A DNA stretch of 28,845 nucleotides, from the NCBI GenBank assembly GCA_027296045.1, contig JAPUJS010000375.1:1-28845 (forward strand). Reading direction: 5' to 3'. Position 1 is the stretch's first letter. Every line of letters starts with the position of its first letter. The notes under the pieces are model-generated. The model was not told where the DNA came from. It made no database searches and was given only the letters and a program-made list of their open reading frames with translations. A program made the position numbers and the translations under genes. The DNA comes from a bacterium. GTDB taxonomy: Bacteria > Latescibacterota > UBA2968. Below, piece after piece: positions 1 to 6,464 of this stretch.

Positions 1-1
1 G

Positions 2-427
2 TTCGCGCAGCCCAAAGCAACGATTTCATACCAAAACCACACAAAAGAAACCTATATTGCCCATTTAATGGCCGGGAACCAACGCCAAACAGATGGCTCC
101 CTGGACAAGTGGACCATCCCACTGTCCAAAACCAATCCGCCCGGGGTCCGCGGGGCGACCAGCTTAGAGGTCCTCAAAGGGGTCTTGGTATTAAAACGCA
201 TCATTGCACTCAACAAAACGCTGCCGCTAACCATCAAAGAATTCCGGGTGGGTCGTCAAATCATCTTTCCAACCGAACAGGACCTGAGACAACGATTCCA
301 TATCATTGATCGGGATGCCGCCCGGTTTTATTATGAGGTGATTCAATACTACCCCGAATTTGAGAAAACCTTCAACCGGGAAACCCGAAAGTATCTCAAA
401 GCAATCGTCGACGCCTCCGGCCAGTAG
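2..427 (+). CDS. 3' end of an unrecognised protein gene (5' truncated by the window)
   Basis: The reading frame is open from the first bases of the window to a TAG at 425-427, giving at least 141 residues. An internal ATG lies at 68, but the frame continues upstream of it with protein-like composition, so this is more likely the C-terminal part of a longer protein than a complete 119-residue one. The product is mixed-charge and soluble-looking, with no signal peptide, membrane segment or cysteine. Its last third is rich in aromatic and charged residues (FYYEVIQYYPEFEKTF) and looks helical. I do not recognise the family. The gene runs convergently into the flagellin gene and shares a symmetrical hairpin terminator with it. 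No function is assigned. Confidence 0.6.
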   Translation, partial: FAQPKATISYQNHTKETYIAHLMAGNQRQTDGSLDKWTIPLSKTNPPGVRGATSLEVLKGVLVLKRIIALNKTLPLTIKEFRVGRQIIFPTEQDLRQRFHIIDRDAARFYYEVIQYYPEFEKTFNRETRKYLKAIVDASGQ

Positions 428-453
428 ACTGGCACGCAGATTTTGCCACAAAA

Positions 454-484
454 AAGCCCTCGATCCATCCCGGATCGAGGGCTT
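454..484. terminator. Bidirectional intrinsic terminator
   Basis: A 13-bp perfect stem (454-466 with 472-484) closes a 5-nt loop. The arms begin and end in A and T runs, so the hairpin can terminate both the gene ending at 427 and the flagellin gene ending at 506. Confidence 0.85.
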
Positions 485-505
485 CTATCGTTCTTTATAG
501 AACAC

Positions 506-1318
506 CTATCCCAGTAAATCCAATACCCGCTTCCGGTTTAAATTGGCCTGGGAGAGCAAGGCGGTGTTCGAGCGTCTCAAAATACGTGCCCTGGCAAGGG
601 CGGTCACTTCCTCAGCAATATCGGCATCCCGAAGGGTTGATTCGGAAGCCTGCTGATTGACAATCGCATTTTCACTTGCCCGAATGCGAAACCCCAGCCG
701 ATTCTGAAGAGCACCAATATCTCCGCGTTGGGCACTTACCCTTAAAATGGCTTGATCTACAGCCGATAATGCCTGTTGCGCACTTGAACCGGAGGATACC
801 GTCTGGGTGCCCAGGTTCAGCTCGGAACCACTGGCGCGTAAATCAGCCAGATTAAATTCGACCCGATCGGCAGCCTGACCGTTTGGACCCACCTGGAAGG
901 CGGCATCGGTTACTCCGGTCTGATCGGACGCCGTTTGTGCCAGCCGATCCACTTCGGCCGACAGTTGGGCAAATTCGGCCTGTAAACTTGCTCGGTTGCG
1001 ATCATTCAAGGTGCCCGAAGAAGCCTGGGCAGCCAGTTCCCGCATCCGAATCAGAATCCCGTTGACTTCATTCAATGTGCCTTCGACCGTCTGGGTTGCG
1101 TTCACCGCCTGTTCGGCATTGCGAACCGCCTGAACAGACCCTCCAATTTGCCCACGCAGGCTTTCGCTGATGGCCAGGCTGGCCGCATCGTCCGAGGCTC
1201 TGTTGACCCGCACAGCCGAAGACAAGCGTTGAAGACGGGTCTCCAGATCCCGATTGTTGGCCCGCAAGAGCCGCTGCGCAAAATTCACAGATGTGCTGGT
1301 ATTCATCCGAATCGGCAT
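506..1318 (-). CDS. fliC: Flagellin, short two-domain form
   Basis: This is the structural subunit of the flagellar filament, exported through the flagellar type III apparatus. The 270-residue product has the N-terminal D0/D1 pattern (start MPIRMNTSTS, then LQRLSSAVRVNRASDDAA and a helix containing NAEQAVNATQTVEGTLNE) and the C-terminal D1/D0 pattern (AIVNQQASESTLRDADIAEE, then a tail LLSQANLNRKRVLDLLG). Only about 60 residues separate the halves, so the surface-exposed D2/D3 domains are absent and this is a minimal flagellin. I chose the ATG at 1316-1318 because a GGAG lies 7 nt upstream and flagellins normally begin MPxRxN; an in-frame ATG at 1348 would add ten residues. No other flagellar gene lies in the window. 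The unusual point is the RILRRSNTALL segment near the C-terminus, more basic than in well-known flagellins. Confidence 0.95.
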   Translation of the reverse strand: MPIRMNTSTSVNFAQRLLRANNRDLETRLQRLSSAVRVNRASDDAASLAISESLRGQIGGSVQAVRNAEQAVNATQTVEGTLNEVNGILIRMRELAAQASSGTLNDRNRASLQAEFAQLSAEVDRLAQTASDQTGVTDAAFQVGPNGQAADRVEFNLADLRASGSELNLGTQTVSSGSSAQQALSAVDQAILRVSAQRGDIGALQNRLGFRIRASENAIVNQQASESTLRDADIAEEVTALARARILRRSNTALLSQANLNRKRVLDLLG

Positions 1319-1491
1319 ACACTTGCTCCGAAGAGAGTGAGCAAACAATGTTAAAACATAACCCGACTGTCGCCAAAAAACAACAGAAAGTGTATCCGAT
1401 TCACACTTGCATCTTACATCTTTGAACCAATAAATCAGATAAATAGCTAATAATTATACAATTAAACAAGATTAAACCTGAAATAAAATTT

Positions 1492-1506
1492 TGGCACACA
1501 ACTTGC
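1492..1506 (+). promoter_or_regulatory. Sigma-54 (-24/-12) promoter
   Basis: TGGCAC at 1492-1497 and TTGC at 1503-1506 place the invariant GG (1493-1494) exactly 12 nt before the invariant GC (1505-1506), as in RpoN promoters. It lies in AT-rich intergenic DNA. Transcription would start near 1517, leaving a leader of about 40 nt that carries a strong AAGGAGG before the ATG at 1558. No enhancer-binding-protein site was identified. Confidence 0.8.
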
Positions 1507-1557
1507 CGATAGTATCGCACGACCATACTGTTACCGGGCATTTCAAGGAGGTGTTCG

Positions 1558-2502
1558 ATGCTTCGTTTCGCTATCTTTTTTGCCACCGCGCTCATTGCCC
1601 TTCCCTGTGCGGGTCAGACTATCCCTGTAATCCCCATTCCCAGCCAGGAAGTTCAGCCTGTTCAGGGCGCTGAATCAGGCGTGACCGTTCAGGTCGGCAC
1701 CCTGACCATAGGTGTGGACACCAAAGCTAGGATCCGCATCAAAACACCTACTGGCGAAGGGTACCTGGACCCCAATGCCCAGCCCCAAGCCCCCCCCATG
1801 CCAGGTCAACAGGCAACCGACCTGTTGCTAAACTATCCAGAAAGATCACTCAACCAGACCCTGGGTCCCTATACCCCGTATCCCTACTTGGGCTATTCCC
1901 CCGGTTTGCCCGAATATCCCAACCGACTCAGTGCCTATTTCTCTTCTGCAAGCGGTGGGTTTGGGTTCCGCATCGGTTTTGACCGCCGACTTTCCCCGAA
2001 GGTGCGCTTCACTGCCGGCCCTGAAATGCTCACCTATGGCCTCACCCGAGCTTTTGATATTTTGGGAGATACCATGCCCCAGAACATCACCCGAATTACC
2101 CTGCTTTCCCTGCCGGTAGGTCTCCAGAGGCAATTTGTTCCAGAAAAACGCGTGATTCCCCACGTGGGCTTTGCAGCCGGGCCCATCCTTCGCTTCGACC
2201 ACCGAGGTGGTGTGCCCGGTCTTTCTCCATTTGGGTACGGATCTCGGGTTCGTGTAACCACAGGCTATCCCTACAATTCCCTGGAGGTCGGTCTCCCACT
2301 CTATCTCGACGACTTTCCATCCATGTCGCTCACTGTAGGCGGCCATGTCAGTTCCGGGCTGAACATTCGCCTGGGTGAACAAAAAGACTTCGCCCTGACG
2401 CTGGAAGGACGATACACCCTTGCTCACTTCACCGACGCCCTGGGCAGTCCGGGAGACTTTAGCGGGCTCTCCCTTGCAGTTGGATTTGGCAAATACTTTT
2501 AG
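1558..2502 (+). CDS. Outer-membrane beta-barrel protein, secreted
   Basis: The 314-residue product starts with a Sec signal peptide (MLRFAIFFATALIALPCAGQ; cleavage likely near residue 19). A proline-rich segment follows at about residues 20-110. From about 120 onward come alternating hydrophobic/polar strands with glycines and aromatics (GGFGFRIGFDRRL, HVGFAAGPILRF, SLTVGGHVSSGLNIRL), and the protein ends in Phe, the usual terminal signal of an outer-membrane barrel. The size and strand content fit an OmpA-barrel-like or porin-like protein of about 8-10 strands, but I cannot name the family or ligand. AAGGAGG lies 6 nt before the ATG. The gene has its own sigma-54 promoter and is terminated by the hairpin at 2542-2587. 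It is divergent from the flagellin gene, with about 240 bp between the two starts. Confidence 0.85.
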   Translation: MLRFAIFFATALIALPCAGQTIPVIPIPSQEVQPVQGAESGVTVQVGTLTIGVDTKARIRIKTPTGEGYLDPNAQPQAPPMPGQQATDLLLNYPERSLNQTLGPYTPYPYLGYSPGLPEYPNRLSAYFSSASGGFGFRIGFDRRLSPKVRFTAGPEMLTYGLTRAFDILGDTMPQNITRITLLSLPVGLQRQFVPEKRVIPHVGFAAGPILRFDHRGGVPGLSPFGYGSRVRVTTGYPYNSLEVGLPLYLDDFPSMSLTVGGHVSSGLNIRLGEQKDFALTLEGRYTLAHFTDALGSPGDFSGLSLAVGFGKYF

Positions 2503-2541
2503 ACACCCTTAGCTCAGACGCAATCTGGCTGACCGATCACC

Positions 2542-2587
2542 ACACAATAAAGACCGAAGGTGCTGCACCCTTCGGTCTTTATTGTGT
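2542..2587. terminator. Bidirectional terminator, 19-bp stem
   Basis: A perfect 19-bp inverted repeat (2542-2560 with 2569-2587) with an 8-nt loop lies between the convergent barrel-protein and HEAT-like genes. A-rich and T-rich ends on both sides let it work in both directions. Confidence 0.85.
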
Positions 2588-2610
2588 AAAGATCTCTTGA
2601 ATCAAAAAAC

Positions 2611-3672
2611 CTATCTTGCCCTGGCCTGAAAAGCCTGCACCTGGGCGCCTGGGGAAATTACTTTCCATTGGCCCAAAACCGATTGCGCTTGAGGTGCCAC
2701 AGCAGGCACCGACCGGACCAGAGCCACCAGCAATTCCGCCAATCGACCAATCCCGGCCTTCTCCATGTCCCGACCGGCTGTTTCGGCCTCCTGAATCAAA
2801 AAAAGTGCCTCTTCCAACCCCATTGCCCCCATCAAAGATCGCAGCGCCCTCCGATACCGATCAAAAATGGCCTCATCGGCGGCCCCTATGATCTCCACCA
2901 CCGCCCGAATAAACGACTTCGAAGCACCATCTTCGCGAACCCGATCTTCAAAAATACCCAGTAATTCCTGTTGCCGCTCCCGTCGCCGAATCCCGGTCCA
3001 TATATCCCGGTAGGTGCGCTGAATTTCTTCGGTTCTTCCAATCAGCGCTCGAAAGAGGTCCGACTGATCCAGCACTCCGAATAATTGAAAAATCCGTCCC
3101 GATACGGAGCACAAATCCTCCAATCCATCTGCCGACATTAAAAACCTCACCACCACACTGGCACAACAGCCTCCTGCTTGGACCTGCTTCAAAATCACCT
3201 TCAAAATTCGGGTTTCTGAGCGTTGAAAATAAATTTCCAAAATTCTCTCTAAGTCTTTCTGAAAAAATGACATGCCAAACAAAACCTCCAGCACAACCTC
3301 TTCCCGACTGTGGCACAATAAGGCCTTTGCCCCCTTCGATCCTTGCAGGGCAAAGACAATGGCCCGGGCCACAATCGGATCGCGTTCTTTTTGGGCATAT
3401 TCGACCAGTTGCGCTTGAACTTCCTCAAACTCTTTTCCAGCCTTGTGATATCCCAGCGCCTGAGCTGCTGCTGTCCGCCAGGCAGGATGATCCATATGCC
3501 CAACGCAATCGCACAGAAGGTGTGCAACCGGGCGTTGCATGGGCATCTGCTTTAATCGGGCAACAGCTTCCAGGCGCTCCTTGGGAGGGGTTATCTCCGA
3601 TGCCTGCCTGACCAGTTGTGGCAGATCCTTTTTGTTCATTTCCACACCCGCCCCCTTCAAGGCCGTTCTCAT
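2611..3672 (-). CDS. HEAT-like helical repeat protein, third gene of the signalling operon
   Basis: The 353-residue product is almost wholly alpha-helical, without signal peptide or membrane segment. The N-terminal half has HEAT/armadillo-like helix pairs spaced by about 35 residues (for example PAWRTAAAQALGYH, DPIVARAIVFALQGSKGAKAL, REEVVLEVLFGMSFFQ). The rest is helical but less regular. Cysteines cluster at LLCDC and GGCCAS. Its ATG overlaps the TGA of the preceding receiver gene (ATGA at 3669-3672), implying translational coupling; a second in-frame ATG at 3637-3639 behind a G-rich stretch is an alternative start. HEAT-like proteins usually act as interaction scaffolds, so a role as partner or output of the kinase/receiver pair is an inference from gene order. 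It is not a recognised enzyme. Confidence 0.75.
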   Translation of the reverse strand: MRTALKGAGVEMNKKDLPQLVRQASEITPPKERLEAVARLKQMPMQRPVAHLLCDCVGHMDHPAWRTAAAQALGYHKAGKEFEEVQAQLVEYAQKERDPIVARAIVFALQGSKGAKALLCHSREEVVLEVLFGMSFFQKDLERILEIYFQRSETRILKVILKQVQAGGCCASVVVRFLMSADGLEDLCSVSGRIFQLFGVLDQSDLFRALIGRTEEIQRTYRDIWTGIRRRERQQELLGIFEDRVREDGASKSFIRAVVEIIGAADEAIFDRYRRALRSLMGAMGLEEALFLIQEAETAGRDMEKAGIGRLAELLVALVRSVPAVAPQAQSVLGQWKVISPGAQVQAFQARAR

Positions 3673-4337
3673 TCAGACACTGCTTCTTTCGTCTTCAAGT
3701 CCAGCATTTCAATCCCGTCCAAATACGGTTTTACCTCCCAGGTGGTCAGGGTTGCAATGCGCTGCAGAACATTGGCAATCTTCTTACAGGCCCTGCCCAT
3801 ACGTTCGACAACAGGTCCCCCCTCAGGATGATCTGCAACAATCCCTTTCAAGCGAAGCAGGTCGGCCCCCCCCTGAATCACCATCAACGGATTGTTAATT
3901 TCGTGATTGGCAGCCACTATGGTGGCCAACATACCCTTGAGACGCTCATTTTCTTGCAAAGCAAAGAGATTTCGAAACCGATAGCGCAAGATTTCCACCC
4001 GGTCGGGAGTCAACACATCTTTCCCCAAATAATCCACCCCACCTTCCCGCAACCCTTTGATTTCGTCGGAAGGGGTATCTTTCACAGTGAGAAAAACAGC
4101 AGGGATTTTTGCCGTTTCTTTTTTTCTCCGAATCCGTTCCAAAAGTTCCAGCCCACTCATGCCGGGCATCTCAATATCCAGAACCAGCAAATCGGGCCGT
4201 TCCACTTCCAGGAGTTGCAAAGCAACCTCTGCTTGGGGGGCGGTCAAAACCCGATACCCTTCATCTTTCAAAATTTGTTCCAAATAAATGAGAACCGATG
4301 GATCGTCATCCACCACCAGGATGGTTTTTTCGGCCAT
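3669..4337 (-). CDS. Receiver domain fused to a histidine-kinase DHp (H-box) domain without ATPase domain
   Basis: The 222-residue protein begins with a CheY-like receiver (residues 4-125) that has the acidic pocket D10/D11, phosphoacceptor D54 in LLVLDIEMPGMSG, T84 and the conserved K106. A helical linker leads to residues 133-205, where NHEINNPL (H145) is a canonical HisKA H-box, followed by the second helix of a dimerisation hairpin. The protein stops after YLDGIEMLDLKTKE, the position of the linker to a catalytic ATPase domain; no N-, G1- or G2-box exists. The ATG at 4335-4337 is chosen because AAGGAG lies 7 nt upstream and the receiver starts immediately; an upstream in-frame ATG at 4430 lies inside the kinase gene. 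It follows the kinase stop by one base (TAA-G-ATG). A phosphotransfer (HPt-like) role or phosphorylation in trans is inferred. Confidence 0.88.
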   Translation of the reverse strand: MAEKTILVVDDDPSVLIYLEQILKDEGYRVLTAPQAEVALQLLEVERPDLLVLDIEMPGMSGLELLERIRRKKETAKIPAVFLTVKDTPSDEIKGLREGGVDYLGKDVLTPDRVEILRYRFRNLFALQENERLKGMLATIVAANHEINNPLMVIQGGADLLRLKGIVADHPEGGPVVERMGRACKKIANVLQRIATLTTWEVKPYLDGIEMLDLKTKEAVSE

Positions 4338-4338
4338 C

Positions 4339-5682
4339 TTACACTCCTTGTCCAGAACCGCTTTCCATTGGAATACGCACCACAACCCGGGTTCCGCACC
4401 CCTCGCCTTCCCCAATCTCAATCTCCCCACCGTGGGCCAGGATCACATGCTGACAGATGGCCAGCCCCAACCCCAGGCCTGCTGTTCGATCGTTCCCCTT
4501 TTGCACTTGATAAAACTTGCCCAACACCCGTTTCCGTTCTGCTGGAGGAATCCCCGAACCCGTGTCTATCACTGCAAACCAAGCCCACTTGGGAGCGCCG
4601 CCTCCCTCCAGGGTCACGGTTCCACCTTCTGGCGTAAACTTGAAGGCATTGTCCAACAGATTGCCCAGCACCTGTGCCAACCGCCTTTCATCCCCGCCAA
4701 ATACCACATCCACCTCAGGAAGCACCGTCTGCAACTGGACACCAGCCTCAGCAGCCTTTTCTCGAAAAGCCAGATCCTGGCCGGCCAATAAAAAACGGAG
4801 CGAAATCCCCCGGCCATCCTCAATGGCCATCGGGTCGCGCTCCAGCCGCGTCAGCAACAACATATCGTCCATCATTGCCCCCAGATAGGAAGCCGCCTTA
4901 CGCGCTATATTCAGAGATTCTCTTTCGCCAACCTCTACCTGGGGATCGGCCAGATAGCGCTCTATCGTCATCAGGGGTTTTCGCAATTCGTGCCGGATCA
5001 TCGAGAAAAACTCTTCCCGTATGCGTTCGGCCTGGGCTTCCATCTCCCGCCGATTTCGAATATCCTGCACCGTAATCACTGCCCCGGCATCGCTCCCGGT
5101 CACGCGGAAAGGTCGGGACACCACGGCAAGAGGGCGATCCAGATCCACTTCGGCCTGGACCTCAGAGGCCAAAATATGTGTCAACTCCAATCCCAAAAGC
5201 CCGCAAATATCCACCCGATGAGATTCTCCGCCCAGTCCCAAAAGCCGACGCCCCAGCAGATTGCTCTTTAACACCTGTCCAAACCGGTCTAGCATGAAAA
5301 CCCCCACCGGCACCATTTCCAGGACTGCTCCCACCTCTTGCTGCGTCACCGAAAGTTTTTCCCGAAGCCTCTCCAGAGTCTCCAGTTCCATCACCTGCTG
5401 GCGCACAGCCACATCCGCTTCTCGATGGGCAACAGCAAACGCCTCGATTGCCCGGTAGACCCCTTCCTCGGGAGAAAATCGAAATCCACCCTGGGATGCT
5501 TCCAACACACCAGCCTCACACAGGTCTGTCAGAACCGATTCGACATCTTCATCCGACAGACCAAATCGCAAGGCCGCCTGGGCAGCCTCTATTTCTAAAA
5601 ATGGATTTTCAAAAAATGCGGTTGCAATCCTGCCTTTGGCTTCAATCTGTGCAGGGTGCAAACGTTCCAGTAAAGGTTGCAT
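4339..5682 (-). CDS. Soluble PAS sensor histidine kinase with N-terminal winged-helix-like segment
   Basis: The 447-residue protein has no membrane segment. Residues about 15-72 look like a winged helix (a helix pair around GLSDEDVESVLTDLCEAGVL followed by a short wing). Residues 78-115 are a coiled coil, and 118-208 a PAS domain (VPVGVFMLDRFGQVLKSN). HisKA is at 222-283 with H231 in MIRHELRKPL. HATPase_c is at 325-440 with the N-box NLLDNAFKF (N345), G1 DTGSGIP and G2 GLGLGLAI. All catalytic boxes are intact, so it should be an active cytosolic autokinase. It heads the operon and is followed with a one-base gap by the receiver-DHp gene, its likely phosphorylation partner. There is no clear Shine-Dalgarno before the ATG at 5680-5682. 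The signal sensed by the PAS domain is unknown. A DNA-binding role for the N-terminal segment is only a possibility. Confidence 0.93.
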   Translation of the reverse strand: MQPLLERLHPAQIEAKGRIATAFFENPFLEIEAAQAALRFGLSDEDVESVLTDLCEAGVLEASQGGFRFSPEEGVYRAIEAFAVAHREADVAVRQQVMELETLERLREKLSVTQQEVGAVLEMVPVGVFMLDRFGQVLKSNLLGRRLLGLGGESHRVDICGLLGLELTHILASEVQAEVDLDRPLAVVSRPFRVTGSDAGAVITVQDIRNRREMEAQAERIREEFFSMIRHELRKPLMTIERYLADPQVEVGERESLNIARKAASYLGAMMDDMLLLTRLERDPMAIEDGRGISLRFLLAGQDLAFREKAAEAGVQLQTVLPEVDVVFGGDERRLAQVLGNLLDNAFKFTPEGGTVTLEGGGAPKWAWFAVIDTGSGIPPAERKRVLGKFYQVQKGNDRTAGLGLGLAICQHVILAHGGEIEIGEGEGCGTRVVVRIPMESGSGQGV

Positions 5683-5760
5683 TGCTTGAAATCGGTTCGC
5701 CCGGAAAGGGCGTGCTCAGAAATTGCGGAGAGAAGAGTTGGGAATCCAGGGAAGTGTTGG

Positions 5761-5790
5761 AATATACGGCCTTTCTCACCCACCGGACAA
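5761..5790 (-). promoter_or_regulatory. Candidate sigma-70 promoter for the kinase operon
   Basis: Read on the minus strand, TTGTCC (5785-5790) and TATATT (5761-5766) are 18 nt apart, about 80 nt upstream of the kinase ATG. The -35 matches consensus at 4/6 and the -10 at 5/6 positions. Confidence 0.4.
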
Positions 5791-5816
5791 GGAGGAAAAC
5801 CGACAGGGATTCACCC

Positions 5817-5846
5817 TTGACAATATACTACATTTTGTATTATAAT
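5817..5846 (+). promoter_or_regulatory. Consensus sigma-70 promoter of nrdR
   Basis: TTGACA (5817-5822) and TATAAT (5841-5846) are both perfect and separated by 18 nt. Transcription should start near 5853, leaving a leader of about 80 nt before nrdR. Confidence 0.85.
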
Positions 5847-5861
5847 TGTGTCAGTACACAA
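5846..5861. promoter_or_regulatory. Inverted repeat over the nrdR start site, NrdR-box-like
   Basis: TTGTGT-CAGT-ACACAA forms a perfect 6-bp inverted repeat that overlaps the -10 end and the expected start site. The run from 5856, ACACAATATAAACACT, matches the left and central part of the NrdR-box consensus (ACACWATATATWGTGT) at about 12 of 16 positions. Autoregulation by NrdR is plausible but inferred. Confidence 0.5.
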
Positions 5862-5870
5862 TATAAACAC

Positions 5871-5929
5871 TTCTCCCCTTCACGGATGCACCGTTCCTAC
5901 CTATGTGAAGGGCTATTTTTAGGGGAGAA
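5871..5929 (+). promoter_or_regulatory. nrdR leader hairpin that can mask the ribosome binding site
   Basis: CCCTTCAC (5876-5883) is complementary to GTGAAGGG (5905-5912). TTCTCCCC (5871-5878) is complementary to GGGGAGAA (5922-5929), which contains the Shine-Dalgarno of nrdR. The two pairings share bases 5876-5878, so they can nest partly or compete. I do not recognise a known riboswitch class. Confidence 0.45.
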
Positions 5930-5934
5930 TATCC

Positions 5935-6393
5935 ATGCGATGTCCCTATTGCAGTGCGCTTGAAGACAAAGTCGTCGACTCTAGATCCAGCAAAGAAGGC
6001 ACCGCGATCCGAAGACGCAGAGAATGTTTCAGTTGCGGACGCCGATTCACCACCTACGAATACATCGAAAACATTCCGCTCACGGTGATCAAAACCGACG
6101 GGCGTCGAGAACCGTTTGACAAAAACAAGCTGATGGACAAAATCCGCCTGGCCTGTATCAAGCGGCCCATTTCGACCACCCAGATTGAAGAAATCACCGA
6201 CCGGATCGAAGACCGACTCATCGGTCTGGGCGAGCGCGAAGTGGAAACCAAAAAACACATTGGCGAACTGGTCATGCAAGAACTCAAAGACCTGGACGAT
6301 GTCGCCTACGTCCGTTTCGCATCTGTCTACCGTCAGTTCAAAGACCTGAGTGACTTTGAAAGAGAACTCCGCCAACTCGAATCGACTGCCTGA
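5935..6393 (+). CDS. nrdR: Transcriptional repressor NrdR of ribonucleotide reductase genes
   Basis: NrdR senses ATP/dATP and represses ribonucleotide reductase genes by binding paired NrdR boxes. The 152-residue length is the family norm. The N-terminal zinc ribbon has C3/C6 and C31/C34 (MRCPYC and CFSCGRRFTTYE). The ATP-cone follows at about residues 46-138, with LTVIKTDGRREPFDKNKL at its start and a conserved FASVYRQFKD near its end. GGGGAG lies 7 nt before the ATG. The gene is monocistronic here: consensus promoter, short leader, and terminator at 6413-6444. No ribonucleotide reductase gene is in the window, so its targets lie elsewhere. The identification is very secure. Confidence 0.98.
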   Translation: MRCPYCSALEDKVVDSRSSKEGTAIRRRRECFSCGRRFTTYEYIENIPLTVIKTDGRREPFDKNKLMDKIRLACIKRPISTTQIEEITDRIEDRLIGLGEREVETKKHIGELVMQELKDLDDVAYVRFASVYRQFKDLSDFERELRQLESTA

Positions 6394-6412
6394 TCCTCCC
6401 GACTCCAACTAC

Positions 6413-6444
6413 AAAAGCCCGATGGCAACAGCCATCGGGCTTTT
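6413..6444. terminator. Bidirectional intrinsic terminator
   Basis: A 14-bp perfect stem (6413-6426 with 6431-6444) with an AACA loop and AAAA/TTTT ends separates the convergent nrdR and cytochrome genes. Confidence 0.9.
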
Positions 6445-6464
6445 GTATATCCGCTAAAAGAAAC

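Noticed and set aside
430..446. TGGCACG...TTGC resembling a second sigma-54 promoter
   Set aside because: The GG-to-GC distance is 14 instead of 12, it overlaps the terminator approach, and no gene follows on the plus strand.
1390..1425. Possible sigma-28 promoter for flagellin on the minus strand
   Set aside because: A TAAG and a CGGATA-like element exist, but their spacing and sequence depart too far from the FliA consensus.
1846..2427. Long open frame (193 codons) antisense to the barrel gene
   Set aside because: It lies wholly opposite a gene with signal peptide, ribosome binding site and barrel pattern; its translation has no recognisable domain.
3618..4637. Plus-strand open frame of 339 codons
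   Set aside because: It is antisense to the receiver-DHp and kinase genes and its Pro/His/Gln-rich composition is that of a shadow frame.
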